This document shows positions 1 to 9,751 of a stretch of DNA of 64,000 nt, piece after piece. The notes under the pieces were generated by a model that did no database searches, was not told where the DNA came from, and worked only from the letters and a program-made list of their open reading frames with translations. This DNA comes from Methylophilus rhizosphaerae (lineage in GTDB: Bacteria; Pseudomonadota; Gammaproteobacteria; Burkholderiales; Methylophilaceae). Where the stretch lies: NCBI RefSeq assembly GCF_900100975.1, contig NZ_FNFX01000002.1:186001-250000 (forward strand), written 5' to 3'. The position numbers and the translations under genes were made by a program. Each line of letters opens with the position of its first letter. Positions within the stretch are counted from its first letter, which is position 1.

Positions 1-1101
1 CGCCCCGTGTTGCTGGCCGTCAACAAAACCGAAGGTATGCGTAAAGCGGTTGTCAGCGCTGATTTCCACGAGCTTGGCATAGGTGAACCGCTCTCTATTT
101 CATCTGCCCATGGTGAAGGTGTACGTGACCTGATTGAGCTCGCGCTTGAATCTATCAAGGAAAAAGAAGAGGAACCCACGGAGCCGGTCAATACAGACAC
201 GCCCAGAATTGCCATCGTTGGTCGCCCCAATGTGGGCAAATCTACCTTGGTGAATGCCCTGCTCGGTGAAGATCGGGTCATTGCGTTCGACCAGCCAGGC
301 ACTACGCGCGATTCGATTGAAATCGCGCTGGAAAAAAACGGCAAGCATTACACTATTATTGATACTGCCGGGGTACGCAAGCGCGGCAAAGTGTTTGAAG
401 CAATTGAGAAGTTCTCGGTCGTTAAAACCATGCAGGCGATTGAAGATGCCAATGTGGCTATCCTTGTCGTCGATGCCAAGGAAGGCATTACCGAGCAGGA
501 TGCGCACGTGGCGGCCTATATCCTGGATGCTGGCCGTGCCCTGGTCGTAGCCATCAATAAATGGGATGGTTTACAGGATGATGAGCGCGAATGGATCAAA
601 CGCGAAATTGATAGAAAATTGCAGTTCCTGGACTTTGCCAAATTTCATTATATTTCCGCCTTGCGTAAAAAAGGCCTGAATGAATTACTAGGCTCGGTAG
701 ATGTGGCGTTCAAAGCAGCCATGGCTAAACTGGCCACTCCGCAATTAACCCGTGTGCTGGGTGAAGCCACCACACAACATCAGCCGCCTATCAGCAAAGG
801 CATCCGCCCGAAATTGCGTTATGCACACCAAGGCGGCTCCAACCCGCCGATTGTGGTCGTTCACGGCAACCATGTAGATGGCGTCAAAGCTAGCTACACC
901 CGCTACCTGGAAGGTATTTTCCGCAAGGCATTCCAGCTGGTGGGCACGCCGCTGCGCGTACAGTACCATCAAGGTGAGAACCCATTCGATAAAGAAGAGG
1001 AACGCAAAAAGGGCGAAGGCCTGGTCACCATGCGCCGCCGCAAGAACGAAATGCGCGCCAAGATGAAACAGCGCAACGAGAAGAACAAAGCCAAAAAGTA
1101 A
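1..1101 (+). CDS. der: GTPase Der (EngA), C-terminal part
   Basis: Der is a tandem-GTPase protein needed for assembly of the large ribosomal subunit. The gene is open at the left window edge, and 366 codons are visible. They hold the end of the first GTPase domain (NKTE as G4, near base 25), then a complete second one: P-loop GRPNVGKST at about 220-246, PGTTRD switch, DTAG (from about 361), NKWD at 556-567 and SAL (G5). The KH-like C-terminal domain and a very basic tail ([13 protein letters not shown]) follow. An intrinsic terminator comes 33 bases after the stop. The identity is secure; the true start lies outside the window. Confidence 0.97.
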   Translation, partial: RPVLLAVNKTEGMRKAVVSADFHELGIGEPLSISSAHGEGVRDLIELALESIKEKEEEPTEPVNTDTPRIAIVGRPNVGKSTLVNALLGEDRVIAFDQPGTTRDSIEIALEKNGKHYTIIDTAGVRKRGKVFEAIEKFSVVKTMQAIEDANVAILVVDAKEGITEQDAHVAAYILDAGRALVVAINKWDGLQDDEREWIKREIDRKLQFLDFAKFHYISALRKKGLNELLGSVDVAFKAAMAKLATPQLTRVLGEATTQHQPPISKGIRPKLRYAHQGGSNPPIVVVHGNHVDGVKASYTRYLEGIFRKAFQLVGTPLRVQYHQGENPFDKEEERKKGEGLVTMRRRKNEMRAKMKQRNEKNKAKK

Positions 1102-1133
1102 TATTTGCCTGCCTGGACAAGATAAGACGAAAT

Positions 1134-1162
1134 AAAAAAGGGACATCACTGTCCCTTTTTTA
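1134..1162. terminator. Intrinsic terminator, der/sppA, probably bidirectional
   Basis: GGGACA (1140-1145) pairs with TGTCCC (1150-1155) around a TCAC loop. A-rich sequence precedes the stem and T-rich sequence follows it. It lies between the converging ends of der and sppA and can serve both strands. Confidence 0.85.
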
Positions 1163-1178
1163 TTTATCACTCAACTTG

Positions 1179-2159
1179 TTAGCGCAACGTCGGCAACAAA
1201 TTCTTGGCACTCACGCCCAGCTCTTGTGCCATGCTGGCGCCCAGTTTCTTGGCGAAACGATCTACCACCGTTTCCTGGTAAGTGAAGTCAACGATCTCTG
1301 ATTCCTTGATCACTTCGCGCGCAACAAAATCTGCACTACCTTCTGCATCAGCCAGGCCCAGCTTGATGCTTTCCTCACCGTTCCAGAACAGACCACTGAA
1401 GGTTTCCTCGCTTTCCTTCAGGCGATTGCCGCGTCCTTCGCGCACTACACGGATAAATTGCTGGTGAATCTGGTCCAGCATGCTTTGGGCAAAAGCTTTC
1501 TGTTTCGGATTCACCGGGGAGAATGGATCCAGCATGCCTTTGTTTTCACCGGCCGTCATCAGGCGGCGCTCTACCCCGACTTTTTTCATGATTTCAGTAA
1601 ATCCGTAACCATCCATCAATACACCGATAGAACCTACAATACTAGCTTTATCAACGAAAATCTTGTCCGCTGCCACCGCGATGTAATAGCCACCAGAAGC
1701 GCAGATATCTTCCACCACGGCATAGACAGGAATATCAGGATGCAGTGTACGCTGGCGATGGATTTCGTCATTGATAATCCCGGCCTGCACCGGGCTGCCA
1801 CCCGGGCTGTTGATGCGCAGAATAATGCCTTTGGTACCTTTATTATCATAGGCATCCTTCAGGCTGCTGATGACCGCATCCGCATTGACCTGGCCGCCGG
1901 CTTCAATCACGCCGGTAATATCAATCAGGGCGGTATGCGCAGCAGAGACATTTTTGTTCTGCCCTACCCAACCCAGTAACATCAGCAGCAGGAAGAAAAG
2001 ATAGATAAATGTCAGCGACTTGAACAATACCGACCAGCGCCTGGATGTTTTCTGTTCCTGCAAGCCGGCCAGCGCAATTCTCTCCAGACTTTGCTGTGCC
2101 CAGTCAGGGGAAGAAGTTGCCTGTTTCAGTTCTGGCGACTGCTGATTTTCTTCTTGCAT
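1179..2159 (-). CDS. sppA: Signal peptide peptidase SppA, S49 family
   Basis: This is a membrane-bound serine protease that degrades cleaved signal peptides. The 326-residue product has a soluble N-terminal stretch, one membrane anchor at about residues 45-65 and a single S49 domain, the short form of the family (E. coli SppA is a double-length fusion). The family's Ser/Lys dyad fits S155 in CASGGYYIA and K207 in GENKGMLDP. The oxyanion-type motif INSPGGSP lies at about 116-123. It converges with der and is the last gene of a minus-strand run with the Rieske, HAD and rluC genes. The SppA call is firm; the substrate range is inferred from the family. Confidence 0.93.
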   Translation of the reverse strand: MQEENQQSPELKQATSSPDWAQQSLERIALAGLQEQKTSRRWSVLFKSLTFIYLFFLLLMLLGWVGQNKNVSAAHTALIDITGVIEAGGQVNADAVISSLKDAYDNKGTKGIILRINSPGGSPVQAGIINDEIHRQRTLHPDIPVYAVVEDICASGGYYIAVAADKIFVDKASIVGSIGVLMDGYGFTEIMKKVGVERRLMTAGENKGMLDPFSPVNPKQKAFAQSMLDQIHQQFIRVVREGRGNRLKESEETFSGLFWNGEESIKLGLADAEGSADFVAREVIKESEIVDFTYQETVVDRFAKKLGASMAQELGVSAKNLLPTLR

Positions 2160-2245
2160 AATTCAACTTTCATCAATAATTTCAATTAATCTAATCATTT
2201 TAAGCAGGTTGCCAGCAATTAGCTATCTGCGCTGACCACGGCCCT

Positions 2246-2596
2246 TCAAAGCTGGTCCAGGTGTACAGTGACCACCCCTGCCTGTTCGCTGACAGGAATA
2301 GGAGATAATCCTTTACCCTGGCAAGGCCCCATGACACAGCGCCCGGTTTGTGGTGCATACATGGCGCCATGCGTGGCACAAATCAACCACTCCTGCGTCA
2401 TGTTAAAAAATTTCCCATGTTCCCAGTCCAGTTCCACAGGCACATGCGCACAGCGATTCACATAAGCATAAGGCTTACCCTGGAAACGCACCAGAAAGCC
2501 AGTTGCATGCGGGCCCAGTGCCGGAATGGCAAAACGCAGGCCATCACCTTTTTCCTGCAACTCTCCACTACTAAATGTCAGCACTGCTGCACTCAT
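2246..2596 (-). CDS. Rieske [2Fe-2S] domain protein
   Basis: This is a small soluble ferredoxin-like protein of about 116 residues with one Rieske cluster site: CAH in VNRCAHVP and CATH in LICATHGAM, giving the C-x-H ... C-x2-H ligand set. There is no membrane segment or signal peptide. I chose the ATG at 2596 because it overlaps the TGA of the upstream phosphatase gene (ATGA at 2593-2596), implying translational coupling; an in-frame ATG at 2614 also exists. Stand-alone proteins of this type often follow rluC and a phosphatase in betaproteobacteria. The electron partner is unknown. Confidence 0.9.
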   Translation of the reverse strand: MSAAVLTFSSGELQEKGDGLRFAIPALGPHATGFLVRFQGKPYAYVNRCAHVPVELDWEHGKFFNMTQEWLICATHGAMYAPQTGRCVMGPCQGKGLSPIPVSEQAGVVTVHLDQL

Positions 2597-3246
2597 ACTG
2601 TTTCCAGTAACCATGTGCTTAATGTTGCCACATCATGAAACATGTAATCCGGGGAATACTGCTGCAAATGCGTGGCAGTTTGCGAACCATAAGTCACGGC
2701 TGCCGTGACCACCCCGGCATTTTTGCCCATCTGCATGTCATATTGCGAGTCACCAATCATCAGCGTACGCTCTGGCATCACGACCAGTTCATCCATCAAC
2801 TCGTCCAGCATTTGCGGATGTGGCTTCGAGAAGCACTCATCCACGGTTTTGGTCGCACTGAAGTTCCTGGATAAGCCGGACAACTGCAAGGCAGTATTTA
2901 AGCCGCGGCGGCCTTTACCGGTCGCGACCGCTTGTTTACAGCCTTTCCTGTGAATCGCAGCAATCGTTTCAGCAATGCCGGAAAACAACAGGATCTGGTT
3001 CTCACCGGCATAGTAGTGACGGTGGTAATGTGCAGCAAGCGCCTGCGCCTGGTCTTGCGGAATCGCGCCATAAAGCACTTCAATCGACTCACGCAGCCCC
3101 AAACCGATGATACTGCGTGCACGGGCGTCACTCAGTGGTGGCAATCCTGCCTCAGTAGCGGCTTTGATCAGCGCCTGCGTAATCATGCCGGTGGAGTCGG
3201 CAATCGTGCCGTCCCAATCCCAAACGATTAAATCGAACTGTTTCAC
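2593..3246 (-). CDS. HAD-superfamily phosphatase, phosphoglycolate phosphatase-like
   Basis: This 217-residue HAD hydrolase of subclass IA has the nucleophile motif DWDGT near the N-terminus (D10, D12). Motif II/III is represented by TGKGRRG and SKPHP, and the metal-binding motif by GDSQYDMQMGKNAG. It resembles Gph-type phosphatases that remove 2-phosphoglycolate, but HAD substrate specificity cannot be read from these motifs. It is downstream of rluC (43-base gap) and overlaps the Rieske gene by 4 bases, so the three are probably co-transcribed. Confidence 0.88.
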   Translation of the reverse strand: MKQFDLIVWDWDGTIADSTGMITQALIKAATEAGLPPLSDARARSIIGLGLRESIEVLYGAIPQDQAQALAAHYHRHYYAGENQILLFSGIAETIAAIHRKGCKQAVATGKGRRGLNTALQLSGLSRNFSATKTVDECFSKPHPQMLDELMDELVVMPERTLMIGDSQYDMQMGKNAGVVTAAVTYGSQTATHLQQYSPDYMFHDVATLSTWLLETV

Positions 3247-3289
3247 AGCATTACTTCCGGATTATTATGTTTTATCAAAAGAATATCTA

Positions 3290-4390
3290 TTATCTGGTAT
3301 TTAGTTGACGCTGATGTTGCAGAAAATTTTCCAGCTCTGTCGGCAACTCGGCCACCAGATGCAAGGGCTCGCCCGTCAACGGGTGCGCAATACGGGTTTC
3401 GCTGGAGTGTAAAAACATGCGCTTCAGACCTTGTTTGCCCAACTGCTTGTTCAGTGCAAAATCACCATATTTGTCATCGCCCAGAATGGGGAAACCTAAA
3501 TGCGCTAACTGTACTCGCAGCTGATGGGTACGCCCGGTAATCAGTTTGGCCTGCAGAAAGCTGAATAGCCCGAGTTGCTCCTGCAGGTAAAACCAGGTTT
3601 CAGAGAGCTGCGTTTCCACTTCAAACTTTCCTTTGGCAGCCTGCTGTTTAGCCACTACCCCACTGGATTTGAGTGACTTGCGGCCACCAGGTTCAGTATT
3701 CAGGAGGGGCATACCCACGACTTGTACACGACGCTCGCCACTTTCAGTCACATACTTCTGCAAGTCCAGCGTGACTTTCTTTTTGGTCTCCTGCCACTGT
3801 CCCTGCACCAGCATCAGATAACGCTTGTCCATGCGGTGATGACGCATGGCTTCATGCAATGCTGTCAAGGCAGAGCGCTTTTTAGCGATCATCAACACAC
3901 CCGAGGTTTCACGGTCCAGTCGATGTACCAGTTCAAGGAATTTTGCTTGCGGGCGCTCCAGGCGCAGTTGCTCGATTACCCCCAGGCTGATACCGCTGCC
4001 ACCATGCACGGCTATGCCGGCAGGTTTGTTTAATGCCAGCATGGCATCATCTTCATAAATCACGTATTCGACCAGGCGAGGTTTAACTGTTGGCAAACCG
4101 GGTTTAGGTGCGCTTTCTGCAATGCGAATCGGCGGCACCCTGACCTCATCCCCCAACTGCAAGCGGTATTCGGCACCGATGCGCTTTTTATTGACCCTGA
4201 CTTCACCACTACGCAAAATGCGGTAGAGATGGCTTTTGGGTACACCTTTAAGCACCTTTGCCAGGTAGTTATCAATGCGCTGTGTTTCCGAAGCCTCATC
4301 CACGCGTAGCAGGGTAACGCGGTCACTGGCCGGTTTTTCGATACCTGCGGGCAAAGCCTTTGAGTCAGATTGGCGGGGATTTGAGGTCAT
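3290..4390 (-). CDS. rluC: 23S rRNA pseudouridine synthase RluC
   Basis: The enzyme isomerises uridines of 23S rRNA (positions 955, 2504 and 2580 in E. coli numbering) to pseudouridine. The 366-residue product has an N-terminal S4 RNA-binding domain (about 36-90, with SGEVRVNKKR) and an RluA-family catalytic domain with HRLDRETSG, whose D159 is the catalytic Asp. The gene is divergent from rne across about 590 bases, the same rluC/rne arrangement as in enterobacteria, which supports RluC over RluD. It heads the minus-strand run rluC, HAD phosphatase, Rieske, sppA. Confidence 0.93.
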   Translation of the reverse strand: MTSNPRQSDSKALPAGIEKPASDRVTLLRVDEASETQRIDNYLAKVLKGVPKSHLYRILRSGEVRVNKKRIGAEYRLQLGDEVRVPPIRIAESAPKPGLPTVKPRLVEYVIYEDDAMLALNKPAGIAVHGGSGISLGVIEQLRLERPQAKFLELVHRLDRETSGVLMIAKKRSALTALHEAMRHHRMDKRYLMLVQGQWQETKKKVTLDLQKYVTESGERRVQVVGMPLLNTEPGGRKSLKSSGVVAKQQAAKGKFEVETQLSETWFYLQEQLGLFSFLQAKLITGRTHQLRVQLAHLGFPILGDDKYGDFALNKQLGKQGLKRMFLHSSETRIAHPLTGEPLHLVAELPTELENFLQHQRQLNTR

Positions 4391-4980
4391 AGTTGCAGGT
4401 CGTGCTTTGCTTTGTCAGGACTTATGGATATACTGTCGGGATTCTGGGTCTGCGTTTTTCCGGCATTGCCGACAACATCACGCAATGCCGTCATCGAAAT
4501 AATCATCGATATTGCGGCCAAATTATTTAGGTGCGCATGTTTATTCAGAATAAAACACAAATTTTGGTGAATACCGCTCGCCATAAAGTAGCGATAATTA
4601 ATTAGAAATTACGAAACGCGACAGCTCACGCAGAATAATTAACGATATGAGCCTGGCGTTTGCCGAACCCGGATTTTAACGAATTTACATGCTGTATAGG
4701 GTTTTATTTTAGCAATTCAACAGCAATGAACCATGCAGATGGTTTCCATAACCCCACTGCCCTGCTTTGTATTTGCACCCTGTCAGATAGATTGAGTATT
4801 CATAGTGTTTGCCCTCCTGGCTCACAGTCTGCTCAACACTTGTGCATATTGATGCCTGCCATGCTTCCATAGCATCGCAATTGCCATTGCACTTAACATC
4901 ACGTTAAATTCCGGGGGTTGAATCCCAACCTGGCTCGCCCTACTCAGTAACTATTCTGCAGCTTCGCCAAGGAGTACTGC
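4391..4980. promoter_or_regulatory. rluC/rne divergent control region and rne leader
   Basis: This 590-base gap holds no convincing gene. The middle is AT-rich (about 4500-4620), as expected for divergent promoters. Near the start of rne a short hairpin can form from GGTTG (4916-4920) and CAACC (4926-4930). A clear ribosome binding site AAGGAG lies just before the rne ATG. In enterobacteria a long rne 5' UTR mediates RNase E autoregulation; that this leader does the same is inference from length and position. A 70-codon frame at 4660-4872 lacks a ribosome site and was not accepted. Confidence 0.5.
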
Positions 4981-7665
4981 ATGAAAAGAATGTTGTTTAA
5001 TGCAACGCAATCGGAAGAATTACGCGTTGCCATTGTTGATGGACAGAAACTCATCGACCTGGATATTGAACATGCTGGCAAAGAACAGCGCAAAAGCAAT
5101 ATCTACAAAGGGGTCATCACCCGCATAGAACCTTCACTCGAAGCCGCGTTTGTCGACTATGGTACTGACAGACACGGCTTTTTGCCTTTCAAGGAAATCG
5201 CCCGTAGCTATTTCCAGGACAAACCTGAAGGCCGCGCCCGTATTCAGGATGTGATCAAGGAAGGCCAGGAAGTCATTGTCCAGGTAGACAAGGACGAACG
5301 TGGCAGCAAAGGCGCCGCCCTCACCACCTTTATCTCGCTGGCTGGCCGTTACCTGGTACTGATGCCAAACAACCCACGTGGAGGCGGTGTTTCCCGCCGC
5401 ATCGAAGGTGAAGACCGCAACGAGTTGCGCGACACCATGGCGCAACTGGAAGTGCCCAATGGCATGAGCATCATTGCGCGTACTGCCGGTATCGGTCGTA
5501 CGGCTGAAGAACTGCAATGGGATCTGAACTACCTGACACAACTGTGGCAGGCGATTGAAGATGCCTCCAATTTCCAGCCTGGTGCTTACCTGATTTACCA
5601 GGAAAGCAGCCTGGTGATCCGTGCAATCCGTGACTACTTCAGTGCCGACATTGGCGAAATCCTGATTGATACAGCTGACGTGCATGAGCAAGCCTTGCAA
5701 TTCATGAACCACGTCATGCCGGGCAATGTGACACGCGTTAAACTGTACCAGGACGAAATTCCGCTGTTCTCGCGTTTCCAGATCGAGCACCAGATTGAAT
5801 CTGCGTTCTCCCGCGAAGTGCGCTTGCCTTCTGGTGGTGCGATTGTGATTGACCACACGGAAGCACTGGTCTCCATCGACGTCAACTCCGGTCGCTCCAT
5901 CAAAGGCACCGATATTGAACAAACTGCATTCAATACCAACCTGGAAGCCGCCGAAGAAGTCGCGCGCCAGATGCGCCTGCGTGACCTGGGCGGCCTGGTG
6001 GTGATTGACTTTATTGACATGGAAAACCAGCGCAACCAGCGTGAAGTGGAAAACGCCTTGCGTGATGCCCTGCATCACGACCGTGCCCGCGTGCAGATGG
6101 GCAAGATTTCCCGCTTTGGCCTGCTGGAAATGTCGCGCCAGCGCCTGCGCCCTAGCCTGGGTGAAACCAACCACATGACCTGCCCGCGTTGTAACGGTAC
6201 AGGCCATATCCGGGGCATTGAATCGACTGCCTTGCATATCCTGCGGATTACGCAGGAAGAAGCCATGAAAGACAACAGTGCGATCATCCAGGTACAGCTG
6301 CCGGTTGAAGCCGCCACTTTCCTGCTCAATGAAAAACGCGCCGATATCCACAAGATCGAGCAACGTACTGGCGTAGAAGTCATCCTGATTCCCAATATCC
6401 ACATGGAAACCCCGCACTATCAGATTATGCGTATCCGCCATGATGACGTGAATGAGGAAACGACCCAGGCCAGCTACAAGATGGTCGATTTGCCAACCGA
6501 GTCTGATTACCAGCACCGCCTGCAACAGACGGCAGCCCCTGCCAAAACAGAAGCGGTGGTCAAGGGTATTACACCTGCCACCGCAGCACCGATTGTGGAA
6601 GAAAAACCCGTGGTTGCCGTGGCCGACACCAGAAAATCCTTCTTCGGTGTCATCAAATCCTGGTTAGGCCTGGAGGAAAAAGAGGCACCGGCAGAGGCAG
6701 CGAAACCTGCACGTGAAGCAAAAGAGCACGGGCGAGACCGCAATAAAAACCGCAATCGTCGCGAACGTGGTGACCGTCAGCGTGATCGCCAGCAGGAACG
6801 TAGCGAGCGCCCGGCAAAAGAGCAGGAAGCCAGCCATAAATCCAGACAGGACAGGCAGCAGGAAAAACCGGCAGCCAAAGAAAGGCAGGAACGTCAGCCG
6901 GCACAGGAAGCCGCCAAGGCAGATCAGAACCAGCCAGTCTTGACGAATCCGGCCGATAATAAACAAGAGCGCAGCGAACGTGGCAACCGCCGTAACCGCC
7001 ATGGCCGCCGTGACCGTCGCCAACGTGATGATGCTTCCAGCAACGGTTCCCTGGAAACGACAGCCAGCAATACGCAGGCAGTTGAGCAAACAGCCGCGCA
7101 AGCTGTACCAGCGAAAGCCGCGACTAGCGAAGCCAGCAATTCCCCAGCTCCAGCCGTAAACACTCAAGCCACTGCAGAAAACGCACCTGAGGTGACAAAA
7201 GCCGCTGAGAAAGAGGTAGTTACCTCCCCTAAAGCAACTGAAGTAAATGCTGTAACTGAAGTCGCTGACAAGGTGGCGGATGATGCCAGCGCCGAGAAAC
7301 CGGCACGCGGCCGTTCACGCACAGCTAAAACCGCTGCTGGCAAAGGCCGTACCAAGCGTACAGAGGAAGCCGCGACGGCAGCAGCAGGTATCGAGCTGGT
7401 TGAAACCACTTCCGCCGAGAAAGAAGCGGTGGTGACAGAGAAAGCTGGCGCTGCTGCAAAGAAACCGGCACGCAAACGTAAACCTGCAGCCGATACGGCC
7501 GCGGATAGCGGTATTCAACTGGTGGAAACCAAGTCTGAAGCCAGTGCATCTGCGACTGACGCAGCGCCTAAAACCAGGAAGCCTCGCACCGCCGCCAAAT
7601 GGAAAAAAGATGAAGCTGCTGCTGGCGATACAGCCCAAATGGTGATGATAGAAACACAGAAATAA
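4981..7665 (+). CDS. rne: Ribonuclease E
   Basis: This is the endoribonuclease that starts mRNA decay and matures rRNA and tRNA, and it scaffolds the degradosome at the inner membrane. The 894 residues hold an S1 domain (about 37-120), the RNase H-like and 5'-sensor core, the DNase I-like active-site segment with SIDVNSG, and the Zn-link CPRCNGTGH that joins subunits in the tetramer. From about residue 560 the tail is low in complexity: an Arg-rich RNA-binding block ([19 protein letters not shown]), then an Ala/Glu/Lys-rich part carrying GIELVET (803-809), GIQLVET (844-850) and QMVMIET (886-892) at the C-terminus. The repeated motif is discussed as a finding. The start has a strong AAGGAG site. 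Confidence 0.97.
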   Translation: MKRMLFNATQSEELRVAIVDGQKLIDLDIEHAGKEQRKSNIYKGVITRIEPSLEAAFVDYGTDRHGFLPFKEIARSYFQDKPEGRARIQDVIKEGQEVIVQVDKDERGSKGAALTTFISLAGRYLVLMPNNPRGGGVSRRIEGEDRNELRDTMAQLEVPNGMSIIARTAGIGRTAEELQWDLNYLTQLWQAIEDASNFQPGAYLIYQESSLVIRAIRDYFSADIGEILIDTADVHEQALQFMNHVMPGNVTRVKLYQDEIPLFSRFQIEHQIESAFSREVRLPSGGAIVIDHTEALVSIDVNSGRSIKGTDIEQTAFNTNLEAAEEVARQMRLRDLGGLVVIDFIDMENQRNQREVENALRDALHHDRARVQMGKISRFGLLEMSRQRLRPSLGETNHMTCPRCNGTGHIRGIESTALHILRITQEEAMKDNSAIIQVQLPVEAATFLLNEKRADIHKIEQRTGVEVILIPNIHMETPHYQIMRIRHDDVNEETTQASYKMVDLPTESDYQHRLQQTAAPAKTEAVVKGITPATAAPIVEEKPVVAVADTRKSFFGVIKSWLGLEEKEAPAEAAKPAREAKEHGRDRNKNRNRRERGDRQRDRQQERSERPAKEQEASHKSRQDRQQEKPAAKERQERQPAQEAAKADQNQPVLTNPADNKQERSERGNRRNRHGRRDRRQRDDASSNGSLETTASNTQAVEQTAAQAVPAKAATSEASNSPAPAVNTQATAENAPEVTKAAEKEVVTSPKATEVNAVTEVADKVADDASAEKPARGRSRTAKTAAGKGRTKRTEEAATAAAGIELVETTSAEKEAVVTEKAGAAAKKPARKRKPAADTAADSGIQLVETKSEASASATDAAPKTRKPRTAAKWKKDEAAAGDTAQMVMIETQK

Positions 7666-7721
7666 ACTGTGTGATCAGGAATAACCTGGCCTCATGATTA
7701 CACATTGAAGCCAGCGTTTGA

Positions 7722-7749
7722 AAAGAGAGCCAACCGGCTCTCTTTTTTT
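7722..7749 (+). terminator. Intrinsic terminator of rne
   Basis: AGAGAGCC (7724-7731) pairs with GGCTCTCT (7736-7743) around an AACC loop, and a run of seven T follows. It sits 57 bases after the rne stop and before the convergent end of crcB. Confidence 0.88.
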
Positions 7750-7762
7750 ATCGGCATGCTGC

Positions 7763-8140
7763 TTAAACTGAGTGCAAGCGCATGACACACCAGTATCCCA
7801 CCATGGTCAGCACAATAGAGACAATGACATGGCTGGCAATATACAGGCCGGCCCAGCCATACGCCTGCTTTTGCAGCAATGTAAACGCCTCAGCCGAAAA
7901 GGTGGAAAAGGTGGTCAGGCCGCCCAGAAAACCGGTAGTCATCAGCAAACGCCACTCTGGTGACAGGCTGGGCACACTCTGCAAGATACCCAGCGCAACA
8001 CCCATCAACAAGCCGCCAATCGCATTTGCCAGAAATGTTCCCAAGGGAATAGTCCCTATGCCATTCCAGCGGATTGACAACCCCCATCTGATCCACGCCC
8101 CTATACTGGCGCCCACCGCAACTGCTAGCCAAGATTTCAT
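7763..8140 (-). CDS. crcB: Fluoride channel CrcB/FluC
   Basis: This is a small inner-membrane channel that exports fluoride as a dual-topology dimer. The 125-residue product has four hydrophobic segments and the family hallmarks GAWIRW near the N-terminus, GTFLANAIGG in the second helix, and GFLGGLTTFSTF in the third, which carries the phenylalanine box and the central Na+ site. Its length is normal. It diverges from glgA. I looked for a fluoride riboswitch in the 94 bases upstream and did not recognise one. Confidence 0.95.
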   Translation of the reverse strand: MKSWLAVAVGASIGAWIRWGLSIRWNGIGTIPLGTFLANAIGGLLMGVALGILQSVPSLSPEWRLLMTTGFLGGLTTFSTFSAEAFTLLQKQAYGWAGLYIASHVIVSIVLTMVGYWCVMRLHSV

Positions 8141-8234
8141 TGTATTTTCCTTCTAAAACCGGAGCAGGCAATGTATCATAATTTGGCCGCCACGCCGCCG
8201 GCTTATCTTACTCCGCTGATTTAAAGGGATTCTC

Positions 8235-9680
8235 TTGCGTTTATTATTTGCAACTTCAGAAGTTTTCCCACTCATCAAAACAGGAGGCTTGGCAGATATC
8301 AGTGGTGCATTACCTACCGCTCTGTTTGCCGCTGGCCTGGATATCCGGATTGTGTTACCCGCTTACCGCGGGATTCTGGCTAAATGCCAGTCTCCGCACT
8401 TGCTCGGCTCACTATCGGTGTTTGCAGATATCCGCTGCGACATTTACCAAACCGTGCTACCCGGCACGCACGTTCCACTGCTACTGATTGATTATCCGCC
8501 CTTGTATGACCGGGAGGGGGGTCCTTATCATCATCCGCAACATGGCGACTGGGAAGATAACCCATTGCGTTTTGGCCTGCTGTCCAAAGTCACCGCGCTA
8601 CTGGCTTTGCCTAACGCCCTGCAGGACTGGCAACCAGACATCGTGCATTGCAATGACTGGCAAACCGGGCTAATACCCTACTATTTGCGCCAACTGGGCA
8701 GTACGGCGAAATCTGTTTTCAGCATCCATAACCTGGCGTTCCAGGGCAACTTCCATGCTGACTGGCGTTACAGGCTCACGCTGGATGAACAGGACTTCAA
8801 ACCGGAAGGTTATGAATTCTATGGCCATGTATCCTTCATGAAAGCTGGCCTGTATTTTGCCGATGCCTTGTCCACAGTCAGCCCAACCTATGCCAGGGAA
8901 ATCCAGACGGATCAGTTTGGCTTCGGCTTTCAAGGCTTGTTACAGCACCGCTCGGCAGATCTAACCGGTATTTTGAATGGCATAGATACCCATGTGTGGA
9001 ATCCTGCCACTGACAGCTATTTGCCTGTGCATTACCACATCCAGAAACTGTCAGCCAAGAAAGAGGTAAAACATGCCCTGCAAACCGAATTGGGATTGAC
9101 ACCAAACGCCCATACACCCTTACTGGGAGTCGTCAGCCGGCTCACTTACCAGAAGGGCCTGGACATGCTGGCAGCCATTGCACATGAACTACTTGAACAG
9201 GATTGCCAGCTGGTGGTACTCGGTAGCGGAGAGCAGGCGCTGGAACAGCGGTTCCAGTCATTGATGCAGCAATATCCGGGGCAGGTCTCCGTCACTATCG
9301 GTTATCACGAACCGCTGTCGCACCGCATCATGGCAGGGGCCGATATTTTTGTCATGCCCTCGCGGTTTGAGCCATGCGGCCTGAATCAGCTGTATGGCTT
9401 GCGCTACGGCACCATTCCTGTCGTCGCCAATACTGGCGGCCTGGCAGACTCAATCCAGGGTGGGGAAATCACGGCAGACGGCAGGATGCCGACCACCATG
9501 ACGGGTTTCATCATGCCGCAACATAATCCATGGACACTTTTGGTCACCTTGCGACAAGCGCTGACTGTATTTGCCAATTCTGGACAGTGGCAGCAATTGC
9601 AAAAACAAGCGATGCAACAGGATGTCAGCTGGGAAACCCGGACAAAACGTTACCTGGCCTTATACCAGCAGCTGCTTTAA
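8235..9680 (+). CDS. glgA: Glycogen synthase (ADP-glucose)
   Basis: The enzyme transfers glucose from ADP-glucose to the end of an alpha-1,4-glucan. The 481 residues start with the GT5 signature, in which K15 of IKTGGLAD binds ADP-glucose. The C-terminal half has the GT-B motif PSRFEPCGLNQLYGLRYGT followed by NTGGLADS. Translation starts at a TTG: an in-frame TGA lies at 8217-8219, no ATG or GTG fits, and AAAGGG is well placed. The gene stands alone, with no glgB, glgC or glgP nearby. A glycogen store would buffer carbon from the RuMP pathway; that role is inference. Confidence 0.95.
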   Translation: MRLLFATSEVFPLIKTGGLADISGALPTALFAAGLDIRIVLPAYRGILAKCQSPHLLGSLSVFADIRCDIYQTVLPGTHVPLLLIDYPPLYDREGGPYHHPQHGDWEDNPLRFGLLSKVTALLALPNALQDWQPDIVHCNDWQTGLIPYYLRQLGSTAKSVFSIHNLAFQGNFHADWRYRLTLDEQDFKPEGYEFYGHVSFMKAGLYFADALSTVSPTYAREIQTDQFGFGFQGLLQHRSADLTGILNGIDTHVWNPATDSYLPVHYHIQKLSAKKEVKHALQTELGLTPNAHTPLLGVVSRLTYQKGLDMLAAIAHELLEQDCQLVVLGSGEQALEQRFQSLMQQYPGQVSVTIGYHEPLSHRIMAGADIFVMPSRFEPCGLNQLYGLRYGTIPVVANTGGLADSIQGGEITADGRMPTTMTGFIMPQHNPWTLLVTLRQALTVFANSGQWQQLQKQAMQQDVSWETRTKRYLALYQQLL

Positions 9681-9726
9681 CCCGAGTATTGCGATGTGAT
9701 AGACGAGAGTACACGGGAAGAAAAAT

Positions 9727-9742
9727 TGGCACAGAAACTGCT
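9727..9742 (+). promoter_or_regulatory. Sigma-54-like -24/-12 element
   Basis: The sequence TGGCACAGAAACTGCT has GG at 9728-9729 and GC at 9740-9741, exactly 12 bases apart start to start. It matches the consensus TGGCAC-N5-TTGC except for one T in the -12 box. It lies in a non-coding gap 46 bases after glgA, so it would drive only a short transcript ending at the terminator at 9784-9812. The match is seen in the sequence; activity is inferred. Confidence 0.45.
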
Positions 9743-9751
9743 TATGAATAG

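Noticed and set aside
4660-4872. Possible 70-codon gene in the rne leader
   Set aside because: No ribosome site, no recognisable product, and it sits in a leader expected to be non-coding.
5134-6525. 463-codon open frame opposite rne
   Set aside because: It lies wholly antisense to the conserved catalytic core of RNase E, has no ribosome site, and its composition is that expected of a shadow frame in GC-biased third positions.
8141-8234. Fluoride riboswitch before crcB
   Set aside because: crcB often has one, but the conserved crcB-motif pseudoknot sequence is not visible in these 94 bases.
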